A stretch of 24,433 nucleotides of DNA, taken from assembly GCA_037445185.1 (NCBI GenBank), contig JBBIKZ010000024.1, forward strand, positions 1 to 24,433, given 5' to 3'. Positions 1 through 6,365 of this stretch are shown one piece after another. How positions within the stretch are numbered: position 1 is the first letter of the stretch; the number at the start of each line of letters is the position of its first letter. Below the pieces are notes generated by a model, which saw only the letters and a list, made by a program, of their open reading frames with translations, searched no databases and was not told the origin of the DNA. Both the position numbers and the translations under genes were made by a program. This DNA is from JANWZL01 sp037445185 (GTDB lineage Bacteria > Pseudomonadota > Gammaproteobacteria > Burkholderiales > Thiobacillaceae).

Positions 1-126
<126 letters not shown>

Positions 127-142
127 GCGGGCGCTCGGACGG

Positions 143-174
143 GGCCAGGCGCGGGATCAACCCCGCCCCTGGCC
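143..174 (+). other. Strong hairpin after tuf, no T-tract
   Basis: A long stem follows the tuf stop: GGCCAGG (143-149) pairs with CCTGGCC (168-174), there is a single C/C mismatch, and then GCGGG (151-155) pairs with CCCGC (162-166) around a 6-base loop. No run of T follows, so it does not look like a standard intrinsic terminator. It could protect the 3' end of tuf mRNA or weaken read-through into rpsJ. The structure is seen directly; the role is inference. Confidence 0.5.
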
Positions 175-208
175 TGTCGACGTCGCCTGTGTGCCATCAC
201 GCGGCCTA

Positions 209-237
209 TTGCAACAACCGAAAAACGCGGGTAGACT
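209..237 (+). promoter_or_regulatory. Candidate sigma70 promoter for the S10 operon
   Basis: TTGCAA (209-214) and TAGACT (232-237) are separated by 17 bases and each matches four of six consensus positions. Transcription would start near 243-245, only about 20 bases before the rpsJ ATG. That is much shorter than the long S10 leader on which L4 acts in Escherichia coli. The spacing is good but the boxes are imperfect, so this is a moderate call. Confidence 0.45.
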
Positions 238-261
238 TCCGGGTTTTTCCGATTCGGAAAA
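221..261 (+). promoter_or_regulatory. Two mutually exclusive hairpins before rpsJ
   Basis: AAAAAC (221-226) pairs with GTTTTT (243-248) and the stem continues with CGGG/TCCG after one mismatch, around a 6-base loop. A second stem, TTTTCCG (245-251) with CGGAAAA (255-261) and a 3-base loop, shares the T-run with the first, so the two cannot form together. The second stem ends four bases before the rpsJ start codon and includes the only purine-rich stretch available as a ribosome binding site. This suggests control of initiation or of read-through from tuf, but no function is demonstrated. Confidence 0.4.
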
Positions 262-265
262 CGAG

Positions 266-577
266 ATGCAGAGCCAAAAGATACGTATCCGCCTGAAGGC
301 CTACGATTACAAGCTGATCGATCAGTCGGCCATGGAGATCGTGGATACCGCCAAGCGCACCGGTGCCGTGGTCAAGGGGCCCGTCCCCCTGCCGACCGCC
401 ATCGAGCGCTTCGACATCCTGCGTTCGCCGCATGTGAACAAGACCTCGCGCGATCAGCTGGAGATCCGCACGCACAAGCGGCTGATGGACATCATCGACC
501 CCACGGACAAGACGGTCGATGCGTTGATGAAGCTCGATCTCCCCGCCGGCGTGGACGTGGAGATCAAACTGCAGTGA
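266..577 (+). CDS. rpsJ: 30S ribosomal protein S10 (NusE)
   Basis: This encodes 103 residues, the usual S10 length, starting MQSQKIRIRLKAYDYKLIDQ. The upstream in-frame extension to position 32 is rejected because it has no S10 similarity and runs back through the tuf 3' end. S10 sits in the head of the 30S subunit and, as NusE, pairs with NusB in transcription antitermination. The conserved segments KGPVPLPT and SPHVNKTSRDQLEIRTHKR are present. It is the first gene of the S10 operon, preceded by a candidate promoter at 209-237. The 124-base gap to rplC is longer than usual for this junction. Confidence 0.98.
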   Translation: MQSQKIRIRLKAYDYKLIDQSAMEIVDTAKRTGAVVKGPVPLPTAIERFDILRSPHVNKTSRDQLEIRTHKRLMDIIDPTDKTVDALMKLDLPAGVDVEIKLQ

Positions 578-701
578 GCGGTGATCGCTAGGTCGTGAGC
601 GGCTGGGTGCGATGGCGCCCGTGCAGCGCTGACGACCGAACGCGCACCGATTTTGAATCCGCCGACCAATTGCAGTCGGCGCCTGAAAAGGAAACGAGAA
701 C
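578..701 (+). other. rpsJ-rplC intergenic spacer with hairpin
   Basis: These 124 bases lack a gene. A hairpin GCCGAC (661-666)/GTCGGC (675-680) with an 8-base loop sits just upstream of the rplC ribosome binding site (AAGGAAA). No T-tract follows it. No convincing promoter was seen. The hairpin could modulate rplC translation, but nothing further can be supported. Confidence 0.35.
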
Positions 702-1346
702 ATGAGCCTAGGCCTTGTCGGTCGCAAGATCGGCATGACCCGCATTTTCACCGACGACGGTGCGGCCGTGCCGGTGACGGTGCTGGACATGTCCAACAAT
801 CGTGTCTGCCAGGTCAAGACCGTCGCGACGGACGGTTACGACGCGCTCCAGATCGCCCAGGGCAGCCGCAAGGCGAGCCGGGTCAAAAAGCCCGCAGCGG
901 GGCATTACGCCAAGGCCGGCATCGAGGCGGCCCGCGTCCTGAGGGAATTCCGTGTCGGCGTTGACGTCGCCGGCCAATATCAGCCCGGCGCCGCGATCAC
1001 GGTCGAGATCTTCCAGCCCGGGCAGTTGGTGGACGTCTCCGGCATCACGCAGGGCAAGGGTTTCGCCGGCACCATCAAGCGGCACAATTTCGGCTCCCAG
1101 CGCGCCTCGCACGGCAACTCGCGCTCGCACAACGTGCCCGGCTCCATCGGCCAGGCCCAGGACCCCGGTCGTATCTTCCCGGGCAAGCGCATGTCCGGTC
1201 ACATGGGCGCGGTCAAACGCACCGTGCAGAACCTCGAGGTGGTGCGCGTGGACGCCGAACGGCAACTGCTCCTGGTCAAGGGCGCGGTGCCCGGCGCCAA
1301 GGGTGGCGAAGTGGTCGTGCGTCCCGCCGTGAAGGGAGGTGTATGA
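702..1346 (+). CDS. rplC: 50S ribosomal protein L3
   Basis: This encodes 214 residues, starting MSLGLVGRKIGMTRIF, the standard L3 opening that leads into a beta-barrel. The long internal loop (roughly residues 115-170) that reaches towards the peptidyl-transferase centre is intact. It contains RHNFGSQRASHGNS and GSIGQAQDPGRIFPGKRMSGHMG. The first glutamine of GQAQ is at about residue 151, equivalent to the glutamine methylated by PrmB in Escherichia coli. L3 is an early assembly protein of the 50S subunit. The start is supported by an AAGGAAA ribosome binding site. The TGA stop overlaps the possible upstream rplD ATG, indicating translational coupling. Confidence 0.98.
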   Translation: MSLGLVGRKIGMTRIFTDDGAAVPVTVLDMSNNRVCQVKTVATDGYDALQIAQGSRKASRVKKPAAGHYAKAGIEAARVLREFRVGVDVAGQYQPGAAITVEIFQPGQLVDVSGITQGKGFAGTIKRHNFGSQRASHGNSRSHNVPGSIGQAQDPGRIFPGKRMSGHMGAVKRTVQNLEVVRVDAERQLLLVKGAVPGAKGGEVVVRPAVKGGV

Positions 1347-1969
1347 TGGAGCTCAGCCTGCTCGACGAACAGGGCCAGGCGTCCGGCGGTGTGGCTGCCT
1401 CCGACGCCCTCTTCGGCCGCGAGTACAACGAGGCGCTGGTGCATCAGGTCGTCACCGCCTACATGGCAAACGGCCGCAGCGGCAACCGGGCGCAGAAGGA
1501 CCGTGGCGAGGTCAAGCACAGTACGAAGAAGCCCTGGCGCCAGAAAGGCACCGGCCGTGCCCGCGCCGGCATGACCTCGAGCCCTCTATGGCGTGGCGGT
1601 GGTCGGATCTTCCCCAACCGTCCCGACGAGAATTTCTCGCAAAAGGTCAACCGCAAGATGTTCCGCGCCGGCATGGCCGCCATCCTGTCCAAGCTGGCTC
1701 GCGACGGGCGGCTGCAGGTGATCGACAGCATCCGCGTCGACGCACCCAAGACCAAGCTGCTTGCCAGTAAGATCAAGGGCATGGGCATCACCGACCGCGT
1801 GTTGATCATCACGCCGGAGGTGGATGAGAACCTCTGGCTGTCCTCGCGCAACCTGGCCAATGTGCTGGTGCTCGAACCCCATCAGGCCGATCCCGTCAGT
1901 CTGATCCGCTTCGACCGGGTACTGCTCACGCGCGACGCGGTCAAGTCCTTCGAGGAGATGTACGCATGA
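1346..1969 (+). CDS. rplD: 50S ribosomal protein L4
   Basis: This encodes 207 residues, starting MELSLLDEQG. Two ATG codons lie in tandem (1343 and 1346). The second is chosen because the GGAGG at 1335-1339 sits 6 bases from it but only 3 from the first, and because L4 proteins usually begin MEL. The loop that lines the exit tunnel is present (KKPWRQKGTGRARAG near residue 60), as is the C-terminal domain ending AVKSFEEMYA. In enterics L4 also represses its own operon through a long S10 leader. Here the predicted leader is very short, so that mechanism may not apply. Confidence 0.97.
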   Translation: MELSLLDEQGQASGGVAASDALFGREYNEALVHQVVTAYMANGRSGNRAQKDRGEVKHSTKKPWRQKGTGRARAGMTSSPLWRGGGRIFPNRPDENFSQKVNRKMFRAGMAAILSKLARDGRLQVIDSIRVDAPKTKLLASKIKGMGITDRVLIITPEVDENLWLSSRNLANVLVLEPHQADPVSLIRFDRVLLTRDAVKSFEEMYA

Positions 1970-2277
1970 ATGCCGCCAAGATGAATGAGGAGCGCCTGTA
2001 CCAGGTCATCCTCGCCCCGGTGATCTCCGAGAAGGCGACCCACATCGCCGACAAGCACGAGCAGGTGATCTTCCGCGTCGCCCCGGACGCCACCAAGCCC
2101 GAGATCAAGGCGGCGGTAGAGATGCTGTTCAAGGTGAAGGTCGACGAAGTGAAGGTGGCCAATGTCAAGGGCAAGGTCAAGCGCTTCGGACGCTTCTTCG
2201 GCCGGCGCGCCAACTGGAAGAAGGCCTACGTGTGCCTCGCGCCCGGTCAGGAAATCAACTTCGTGGCAGGAGAGTGA
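1966..2277 (+). CDS. rplW: 50S ribosomal protein L23
   Basis: This encodes 103 residues with family motifs LAPVISEKAT near the start, VANVKGKVKRFGRFFGRRANWKKAYV in the middle and an acidic end. L23 surrounds the polypeptide exit and is a docking site for trigger factor and SRP. The start overlaps the rplD stop by ATGA and has GAGGAG 8 bases upstream. An internal ATG at 1981 lacks a ribosome binding site and is less likely. The length is close to the enteric protein (100 residues). Confidence 0.97.
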   Translation: MNAAKMNEERLYQVILAPVISEKATHIADKHEQVIFRVAPDATKPEIKAAVEMLFKVKVDEVKVANVKGKVKRFGRFFGRRANWKKAYVCLAPGQEINFVAGE

Positions 2278-2280
2278 GCC

Positions 2281-3108
2281 ATGGCCCTCGTCAAAGTCAA
2301 GCCGACATCCGCCGGCCGCCGCGCGGTGATCAAGGTGGTCACGCCGGGCCTGCACAAGGGCAAGCCCTATGCCGCCCTGCTGGAGAGGCAGACGTGCGGT
2401 TCCGGCCGCAACAACAACGGTCACATCACCACCCGGCACAAGGGTGGCGGGCACAAGCAGCACTACCGCATCATCGACTTCAAGCGCAACAAGGATGGGA
2501 TCCCGGCCAAGGTCGAGCGCATCGAGTACGACCCGAACCGCAGCGCGCACATCGCCCTGCTCTGCTACGCGGACGGCGAGCGCCGCTACATCATCGCGCC
2601 CCGCGGCATCGAGGCGGGCGCCGTGCTGATGAGCGGCGCCGAGGCCCCCATCAAGCCGGGCAACTGCCTGCCCCTGCGCAACATCCCGGTCGGTACCACG
2701 GTGCACTGCATCGAGATGCTGCCCGGCAAGGGGGCGCAGCTCGCGCGCGCCGCCGGGACCAGTGTGCAACTGCTGGCGCGCGAGGGCAGTTACGCCCAGT
2801 TGCGCCTGCGCTCGGGTGAGATCCGCAAGGTGCACGTGGATTGCCGGGCCACCATAGGCGAGGTCGGCAATGAGGAGAACAGCCTGCGCTCGATCGGCAA
2901 GGCGGGCGCCAACCGCTGGCGCGGCATCCGTCCCACGGTGCGCGGCGTGGCGATGAACCCCATCGATCACCCGCACGGTGGCGGCGAGGGACGCACCGGT
3001 GAGGCGCGCGAGCCCGTCAGCCCATGGGGCACGCCGACCAAGGGCTACCGCACCCGCAGCAACAAGCGCACGAACACCATGATCGTTCGTCGCCGGCATT
3101 CCGCATAA
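2281..3108 (+). CDS. rplB: 50S ribosomal protein L2
   Basis: This encodes 275 residues, the normal L2 size. The N-terminal OB-like domain carries GRNNNGHITTRHKGGGHKQ (residues 43-60). The SH3-like domain and the C-terminal loop MNPIDHPHGGGEGRT (225-239) are intact. That loop includes His230, equivalent to the conserved His229 near the peptidyl-transferase centre in Escherichia coli. L2 is required for subunit association and peptide-bond formation. An AGGAG lies 8 bases before the ATG, and only three bases separate this gene from rplW. Confidence 0.98.
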   Translation: MALVKVKPTSAGRRAVIKVVTPGLHKGKPYAALLERQTCGSGRNNNGHITTRHKGGGHKQHYRIIDFKRNKDGIPAKVERIEYDPNRSAHIALLCYADGERRYIIAPRGIEAGAVLMSGAEAPIKPGNCLPLRNIPVGTTVHCIEMLPGKGAQLARAAGTSVQLLAREGSYAQLRLRSGEIRKVHVDCRATIGEVGNEENSLRSIGKAGANRWRGIRPTVRGVAMNPIDHPHGGGEGRTGEAREPVSPWGTPTKGYRTRSNKRTNTMIVRRRHSA

Positions 3109-3121
3109 GAGGTAGACAGAC

Positions 3122-3397
3122 ATGGCACGTTCGATCAAGAAGGGTCCCTTCGTCGACCACCACCTGATGCAGAAGGTGGCCAAGGCCCAGGCGAGCGGGG
3201 ACAAAAAGCCCATCAAAACCTGGTCGCGTCGCTCCACCATCCTGCCCGATTTCGTCGGCATGACCATCGCGGTGCACAACGGCAAGCAGCACATCCCCGT
3301 CTATGTCACCGAAAACATGGTCGGCCACAAGCTGGGCGAGTTTTCCCTGACCCGCACGTTCAAGGGTCATGCCGCCGACAAGAAGGCGAAGAAGTAA
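3122..3397 (+). CDS. rpsS: 30S ribosomal protein S19
   Basis: This encodes 91 residues, starting MARSIKKGPFVDHHL, with the conserved TWSRRSTILPDFVGMTIAVHNG and FSLTRTFKGHAADKKAKK. S19 forms a complex with S13 in the 30S head and contacts the A-site tRNA region. A GAGGT precedes the start at suitable distance. The gene lies 13 bases after rplB and 10 bases before rplV. Confidence 0.98.
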   Translation: MARSIKKGPFVDHHLMQKVAKAQASGDKKPIKTWSRRSTILPDFVGMTIAVHNGKQHIPVYVTENMVGHKLGEFSLTRTFKGHAADKKAKK

Positions 3398-3407
3398 GGA
3401 GCCGATG

Positions 3408-3737
3408 ATGGAAGTCAGAGCCGTATTGCGCGGGACACGTTTGTCCGCACAGAAAGCGAGGCTGGTCGCCGACATGATCCGCGGCAAGCCGGTGGATAAG
3501 GCGCTCGGGCTGCTCACCTTCACGCCCAAGAAGGCGGCCGTGGTGATCAAGAAGGTGCTCGAGTCGGCCATCGCCAATGCCGAGCACAACGAGGGGGCCG
3601 ACATCGACGAATTGAAGGTCAAGTCCATCTATGTCGACCAGGGGACCACCCTCAAGCGCTTCACGGCGCGCGCCAAGGGTCGCGGCAACCGCATCATGAA
3701 ACCCACCTGTCACATCACCGTGACGGTCGGAGACTGA
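3408..3737 (+). CDS. rplV: 50S ribosomal protein L22
   Basis: This encodes 109 residues. ATG codons occur in tandem at 3405 and 3408. AAGGAG (3396-3401) is 6 bases from the second and 3 from the first, so 3408 (MEVRAVLRG) is preferred. A longer reading frame back to 3369 overlaps rpsS and has no family similarity. L22 lines the exit tunnel through a long beta-hairpin, visible here as the segment following IYVDQGTTLKR. The core SAQKARLVADMIRGK and KKVLESAIANAEHN are typical. This is a normal member of the S10 operon. Confidence 0.96.
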   Translation: MEVRAVLRGTRLSAQKARLVADMIRGKPVDKALGLLTFTPKKAAVVIKKVLESAIANAEHNEGADIDELKVKSIYVDQGTTLKRFTARAKGRGNRIMKPTCHITVTVGD

Positions 3738-3746
3738 GGATAGAGC

Positions 3747-4448
3747 ATGGGACAGAAGATACATCCGACCGGCTTCCGCCTGAGCGTGAACCGCGACTGG
3801 TGCTCGAAGTGGTTCGCCAACTCGAAGAACTACGGCGCGGTGCTCAATGAAGACATCAAGGTGCGCAGCTTCCTCAAGAAGAAGCTCGCCCATGCCGCCC
3901 TGTCCAAGATCGTCATCGAGCGTCCGGCCAAGAACGCCCGCATCACCCTGTACTCCGCCAAGCCAGGCGTGGTGATCGGCAAGAAGGGTGAGGACATCGA
4001 GGCGCTGCGCCGCAAGCTCTCGGGCATGATGTCGGTGCCAGTGACCCTGAACATCGAGGAGGTGCGCAAGCCCGAGACGGATGCCCAGATCATCGCCGAC
4101 TCCATCGCCAACCAGCTCGAGAAACGGATCATGTTCCGCCGCGCCATGAAGCGGGCCATGCAGTCTGCCATGCGCTTCGGCGCCCAGGGCATCAAGATCA
4201 TGAGCTCCGGCCGGCTCAATGGTGCCGAGATCGCCCGCACCGAGTGGTATCGCGAGGGACGGGTGCCGCTGCACACCCTGCGCGCGGACATCGATTACGG
4301 GTTCGCCGAGGCCAAGACTACCTACGGCGTCATCGGCATCAAGGTCTGGGTCTACAAGGGCGAAAACCTGGGCCGCGGCGAGAAACCCGCCGCCGCGCCC
4401 GAGCCCGAACGCAAGGCCCGTCGCGCGCCGCGTGCCGCCAAGGAGTAA
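3747..4448 (+). CDS. rpsC: 30S ribosomal protein S3
   Basis: This encodes 233 residues, starting MGQKIHPTGFRLSV. The KH RNA-binding domain carries its GxxG loop as GKKG (78-81). The C-terminal domain, including RTEWYREGRVPLHTLRADIDYG, is complete. S3 lies at the mRNA entry channel and contributes to helicase activity. The last 20 or so residues are a basic, Ala/Pro-rich tail (from about KPAAAPEPERKARR), as is common and variable in this family. A GAGGA lies before the start. Confidence 0.98.
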   Translation: MGQKIHPTGFRLSVNRDWCSKWFANSKNYGAVLNEDIKVRSFLKKKLAHAALSKIVIERPAKNARITLYSAKPGVVIGKKGEDIEALRRKLSGMMSVPVTLNIEEVRKPETDAQIIADSIANQLEKRIMFRRAMKRAMQSAMRFGAQGIKIMSSGRLNGAEIARTEWYREGRVPLHTLRADIDYGFAEAKTTYGVIGIKVWVYKGENLGRGEKPAAAPEPERKARRAPRAAKE

Positions 4449-4453
4449 GGATC

Positions 4454-4870
4454 ATGCTGCAACCGAACAGAAGGAAATACCGCAAGGAACAAAAGGGCCG
4501 CAACACCGGCCTGGCGACCCGCGGCACCAAGGTGAGCTTCGGTGAATACGGCCTCAAGGCCATCGGCCGCGGCCGCATCACCGCGCGCCAGATCGAGGCG
4601 GCCCGCCGTGCCATGACCCGCCACGTCAAGCGGGGCGGGCGCATCTGGATACGCATCTTCCCGGACAAGCCCATTTCCCAGAAGCCCGCCGAGGTGCGTA
4701 TGGGCAATGGCAAGGGCGCGCCCGAGTACTGGGTCGCCGAGATCCAGCCGGGCAAGGTGCTGTATGAAATGGAGGGGGTGAGCGAGGAGATGGCCCGCGA
4801 AGCCTTCCGCTTGGCGGCGGCCAAGCTGCCGGTGCCTACCGTCTTCGTCACCCGCATGATCGGAAGCTGA
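4454..4870 (+). CDS. rplP: 50S ribosomal protein L16
   Basis: This encodes 138 residues, starting MLQPNRRKYRKEQKGRN. The start at 4454 is chosen because the extension upstream runs through rpsC in another frame, and because TAAGG precedes this ATG. Conserved parts are FGEYGLKAIGRGRITARQIEAARRA, RIWIRIFPDKPISQKPAEVRMG and KGAPEYWVA. L16 organises the A-site tRNA pocket of the 50S subunit. The gene is followed after two bases by rpmC. Confidence 0.97.
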   Translation: MLQPNRRKYRKEQKGRNTGLATRGTKVSFGEYGLKAIGRGRITARQIEAARRAMTRHVKRGGRIWIRIFPDKPISQKPAEVRMGNGKGAPEYWVAEIQPGKVLYEMEGVSEEMAREAFRLAAAKLPVPTVFVTRMIGS

Positions 4871-4872
4871 CC

Positions 4873-5073
4873 ATGAAAGCGAGCGAACTACGCAACAAGA
4901 ACCCGGAGGAGCTGCGCCAGGAGCTCAAGGACCTGCTGCGCGCCCAGTTCAGTCTGCGGATGCAGCTTGCAACCCAGCAGACCAACAAGACCCACGAACT
5001 TCGGCGGGTGCGTCGCGACATTGCCCGTGTGCGTACCGTGTTGCATGCGATGACGGGCAAGCGCGCGGCGTGA
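4873..5073 (+). CDS. rpmC: 50S ribosomal protein L29
   Basis: This encodes 66 residues, starting MKASELRNKNPEELRQELKDL and forming the two-helix hairpin typical of L29, with LRAQFSLRMQLATQQ and VRRDIARVRTVL. L29 sits beside L23 at the tunnel exit. GGAAG at the end of rplP can serve as ribosome binding site. Only two bases separate it from rplP. Confidence 0.97.
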   Translation: MKASELRNKNPEELRQELKDLLRAQFSLRMQLATQQTNKTHELRRVRRDIARVRTVLHAMTGKRAA

Positions 5074-5084
5074 GGAGGCAAGAG

Positions 5085-5357
5085 ATGGCCGAACAGGAAA
5101 GTAAAAAGATCATCCGCTCGCTCACCGGGCGCGTGGTGAGCGACAAGATGGACAAGACGGTGACCGTCCTCGTCGAGCGGCGGGTCAAGCACCCCCTCTA
5201 TGGCAAGGTGATCCGCCTGTCCAAGAAATACCATGCCCACGACGAGGGCAACGAGTGCCGTGAAGGCGACACGGTGGTCATCGAGGAGTGTCGTCCCCTG
5301 TCCAAGACCAAGGCCTGGAAGGTGACGAAGCTGGTGGAGAAGGCCAAGCTGGTCTAA
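5085..5357 (+). CDS. rpsQ: 30S ribosomal protein S17
   Basis: This encodes 90 residues, starting MAEQESKKIIRSLTGRVVSD. An in-frame GTG at 5070 is rejected because AGGAGG (5073-5078) is placed 6 bases before the ATG at 5085. The protein is a small OB-fold that binds 16S rRNA in the 30S body, with MDKTVTVLVERRVKHPLYGK and EGDTVVIEECRPLSKTKAW. It is the last gene of the S10 block. Its TAA stop is part of a CTAA target duplication flanking the element that begins at the next base (5358). Confidence 0.97.
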   Translation: MAEQESKKIIRSLTGRVVSDKMDKTVTVLVERRVKHPLYGKVIRLSKKYHAHDEGNECREGDTVVIEECRPLSKTKAWKVTKLVEKAKLV

Positions 5358-5500
5358 GGAAACGCTGAAAAAATAGGCGAGCGGGATGAAGCGCAAGGCG
5401 CCCGGCGCGCAGCGATCGAGACATATCAAGGAGATAGGCGAGGCAGCGAGCACCGCGCAACGCAGCGATTCGCCCGCGCAGCCATTTAATCAGCGTTTCC
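5358..5500. mobile_element. MITE-like element between rpsQ and rplN
   Basis: This 143-bp element has perfect 11-bp inverted ends, GGAAACGCTGA (5358-5368) and TCAGCGTTTCC (5490-5500). It is flanked by CTAA on both sides (5354-5357 and 5501-5504), which looks like a 4-bp target duplication. Inside the ends the two halves are imperfectly complementary: the left GGCGAGCGGGATGAA resembles the reverse complement of the right GATTCGCCCGCGCAGCC. It encodes no plausible protein, although chance minus-strand frames run through it. Size, ends, duplication and lack of coding fit a miniature inverted-repeat transposable element, probably mobilised by a transposase elsewhere. The parent family is not identified. 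Confidence 0.75.
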
Positions 5501-5510
5501 CTAAAGAACC

Positions 5511-5539
5511 TTGTACTTTTCCTGGCCGCGATGTATGAT
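5511..5539 (+). promoter_or_regulatory. Candidate spc operon promoter
   Basis: TTGTAC (5511-5516) and TATGAT (5534-5539) are 17 bases apart. The -10 matches five of six consensus positions and is followed by a GC-rich CGCGG discriminator, which is typical of stringently controlled ribosomal promoters. The -35 box matches only three positions. Its place, just before rplN, is where the spc promoter lies in Escherichia coli. It sits immediately downstream of the inserted element. Confidence 0.6.
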
Positions 5540-5551
5540 CGCGGTCTTTTT
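5526..5551 (+). terminator. Terminator-like hairpin overlapping the spc promoter
   Basis: CCGCGAT (5526-5532) and ATCGCGG (5538-5544) form a perfect 7-bp stem with a GTATG loop, followed by TCTTTTT (5545-5551). This has the form of an intrinsic terminator that would end S10 operon transcripts arriving from rpsQ. The TATGAT -10 box lies in the loop and the start of the right arm, so the same bases may serve both as terminator for upstream RNA and as promoter for downstream RNA. Confidence 0.6.
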
Positions 5552-5555
5552 CACC

Positions 5556-5641
5556 GTCACCCCCTCGCCATGCGAGTAACGGCAGGGGTGACGCGCAACC
5601 CGGACGGGATCCAAAACTGCCCGACCGTCACGAGCGGACGG
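5556..5641 (+). promoter_or_regulatory. Structured leader of rplN (spc) mRNA
   Basis: GTCACCCC (5556-5563) pairs with GGGGTGAC (5585-5592). Inside it CTCGC (5564-5568) pairs with GCGAG (5572-5576) around CAT, leaving an 8-base bulge (5577-5584). A further small stem, CCGTC (5625-5629)/GACGG (5637-5641), precedes the GGAG ribosome binding site at 5653-5656. From the predicted start point near 5546, the leader is about 120 bases and largely structured. It may bind a ribosomal protein, but no known binding site was recognised. Confidence 0.4.
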
Positions 5642-5664
5642 CGGGGTAAGTTGGAGATGAGATC

Positions 5665-6033
5665 ATGATACAAATGCAGTCCATACTGGGCGTGGCCGAC
5701 AACAGCGGCGCGCGTTCCGTGATGTGCATCAAGGTGCTGGGCGGCTCCAAACGGCGCTACGCAGGCATCGGCGACATCATCAAGGTCAGCATCAAGGATG
5801 CGGCCCCGCGCGGGCGGGTCAAGAAGGGCGATGTCTACAACGCCGTGGTGGTGCGTACCGCCAAGGGTGTGCGCCGCCCGGATGGCTCGCTGATCCGCTT
5901 CGATCACAACGCGGCCGTGCTGCTCAACAACAAGCTGGAGCCGATCGGCACCCGCATCTTCGGACCGGTGACGCGCGAGCTGCGCACGGAGCGGTTCATG
6001 AAGATCGTGTCGCTGGCGCCCGAGGTCCTGTAA
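5665..6033 (+). CDS. rplN: 50S ribosomal protein L14
   Basis: This encodes 122 residues, exactly the usual length, starting MIQMQSILGVADNSGAR. Conserved segments include MCIKVLGGSKRRYAGIGD, KKGDVYNAVVVRTAKGVRRPDGS and IGTRIFGPVTRELR. L14 lies at the subunit interface of the 50S particle. It is the first gene of the spc block, with GGAG 8 bases before the ATG. It is separated from rpsQ by 307 bases, holding the MITE-like element, the promoter/terminator overlap and a structured leader. Confidence 0.98.
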   Translation: MIQMQSILGVADNSGARSVMCIKVLGGSKRRYAGIGDIIKVSIKDAAPRGRVKKGDVYNAVVVRTAKGVRRPDGSLIRFDHNAAVLLNNKLEPIGTRIFGPVTRELRTERFMKIVSLAPEVL

Positions 6034-6043
6034 GGAGGTCGGC

Positions 6044-6358
6044 ATGCAGAAGATCAGGAAGGGTGACCAGGTGGTCGTGCTGACCGGCAAGGACAAGGGC
6101 AAGCGCGGCACGGTGCTGCGCGTACTCGAGGACCGCGTCGTGGTGGAGGGTGTCAACCGCGTCAAGCGCGCGGTCAAGCCCAACCCCCTCAAGGGCACCA
6201 CCGGCGGTTTCATGGACAAGGACATGCCCATCCACATCTCCAACGTGGCCCTGTTCAATGCGGCCACCGGCAAGGGGGATCGGGTGGGTATCAAGACGCT
6301 GGAGGACGGCAGGCGCGTGCGCTATTTCAAGTCCAACGGTGAAGTGGTGGATGTGTGA
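6044..6358 (+). CDS. rplX: 50S ribosomal protein L24
   Basis: This encodes 104 residues, starting MQKIRKGDQVVVLTGKDKGKRGTV, which is a KOW motif. It continues with RVVVEGVNRVKRAVKPN and the conserved MPIHISNVALFN. L24 is one of the two proteins that start 50S assembly. TAAGGAGG precedes the start, giving one of the strongest ribosome binding sites in the window. The gap to rplE is only seven bases. In Escherichia coli S8 binds spc mRNA around this junction; I could not identify an equivalent structure. Confidence 0.97.
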   Translation: MQKIRKGDQVVVLTGKDKGKRGTVLRVLEDRVVVEGVNRVKRAVKPNPLKGTTGGFMDKDMPIHISNVALFNAATGKGDRVGIKTLEDGRRVRYFKSNGEVVDV

Positions 6359-6365
6359 GGCAGCC

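Noticed and set aside
1882..3294. A 470-codon minus-strand frame opposite rplW, rplB and rpsS
   Set aside because: It is a shadow of highly conserved ribosomal genes, with His/Leu/Asp-rich composition and no recognisable domain.
5278..5460. A minus-strand frame within the MITE-like element that could be a small protein
   Set aside because: It runs through the element's imperfect palindrome into rpsQ, lacks a ribosome binding site and resembles no domain. It is more likely chance coding in repeat DNA.
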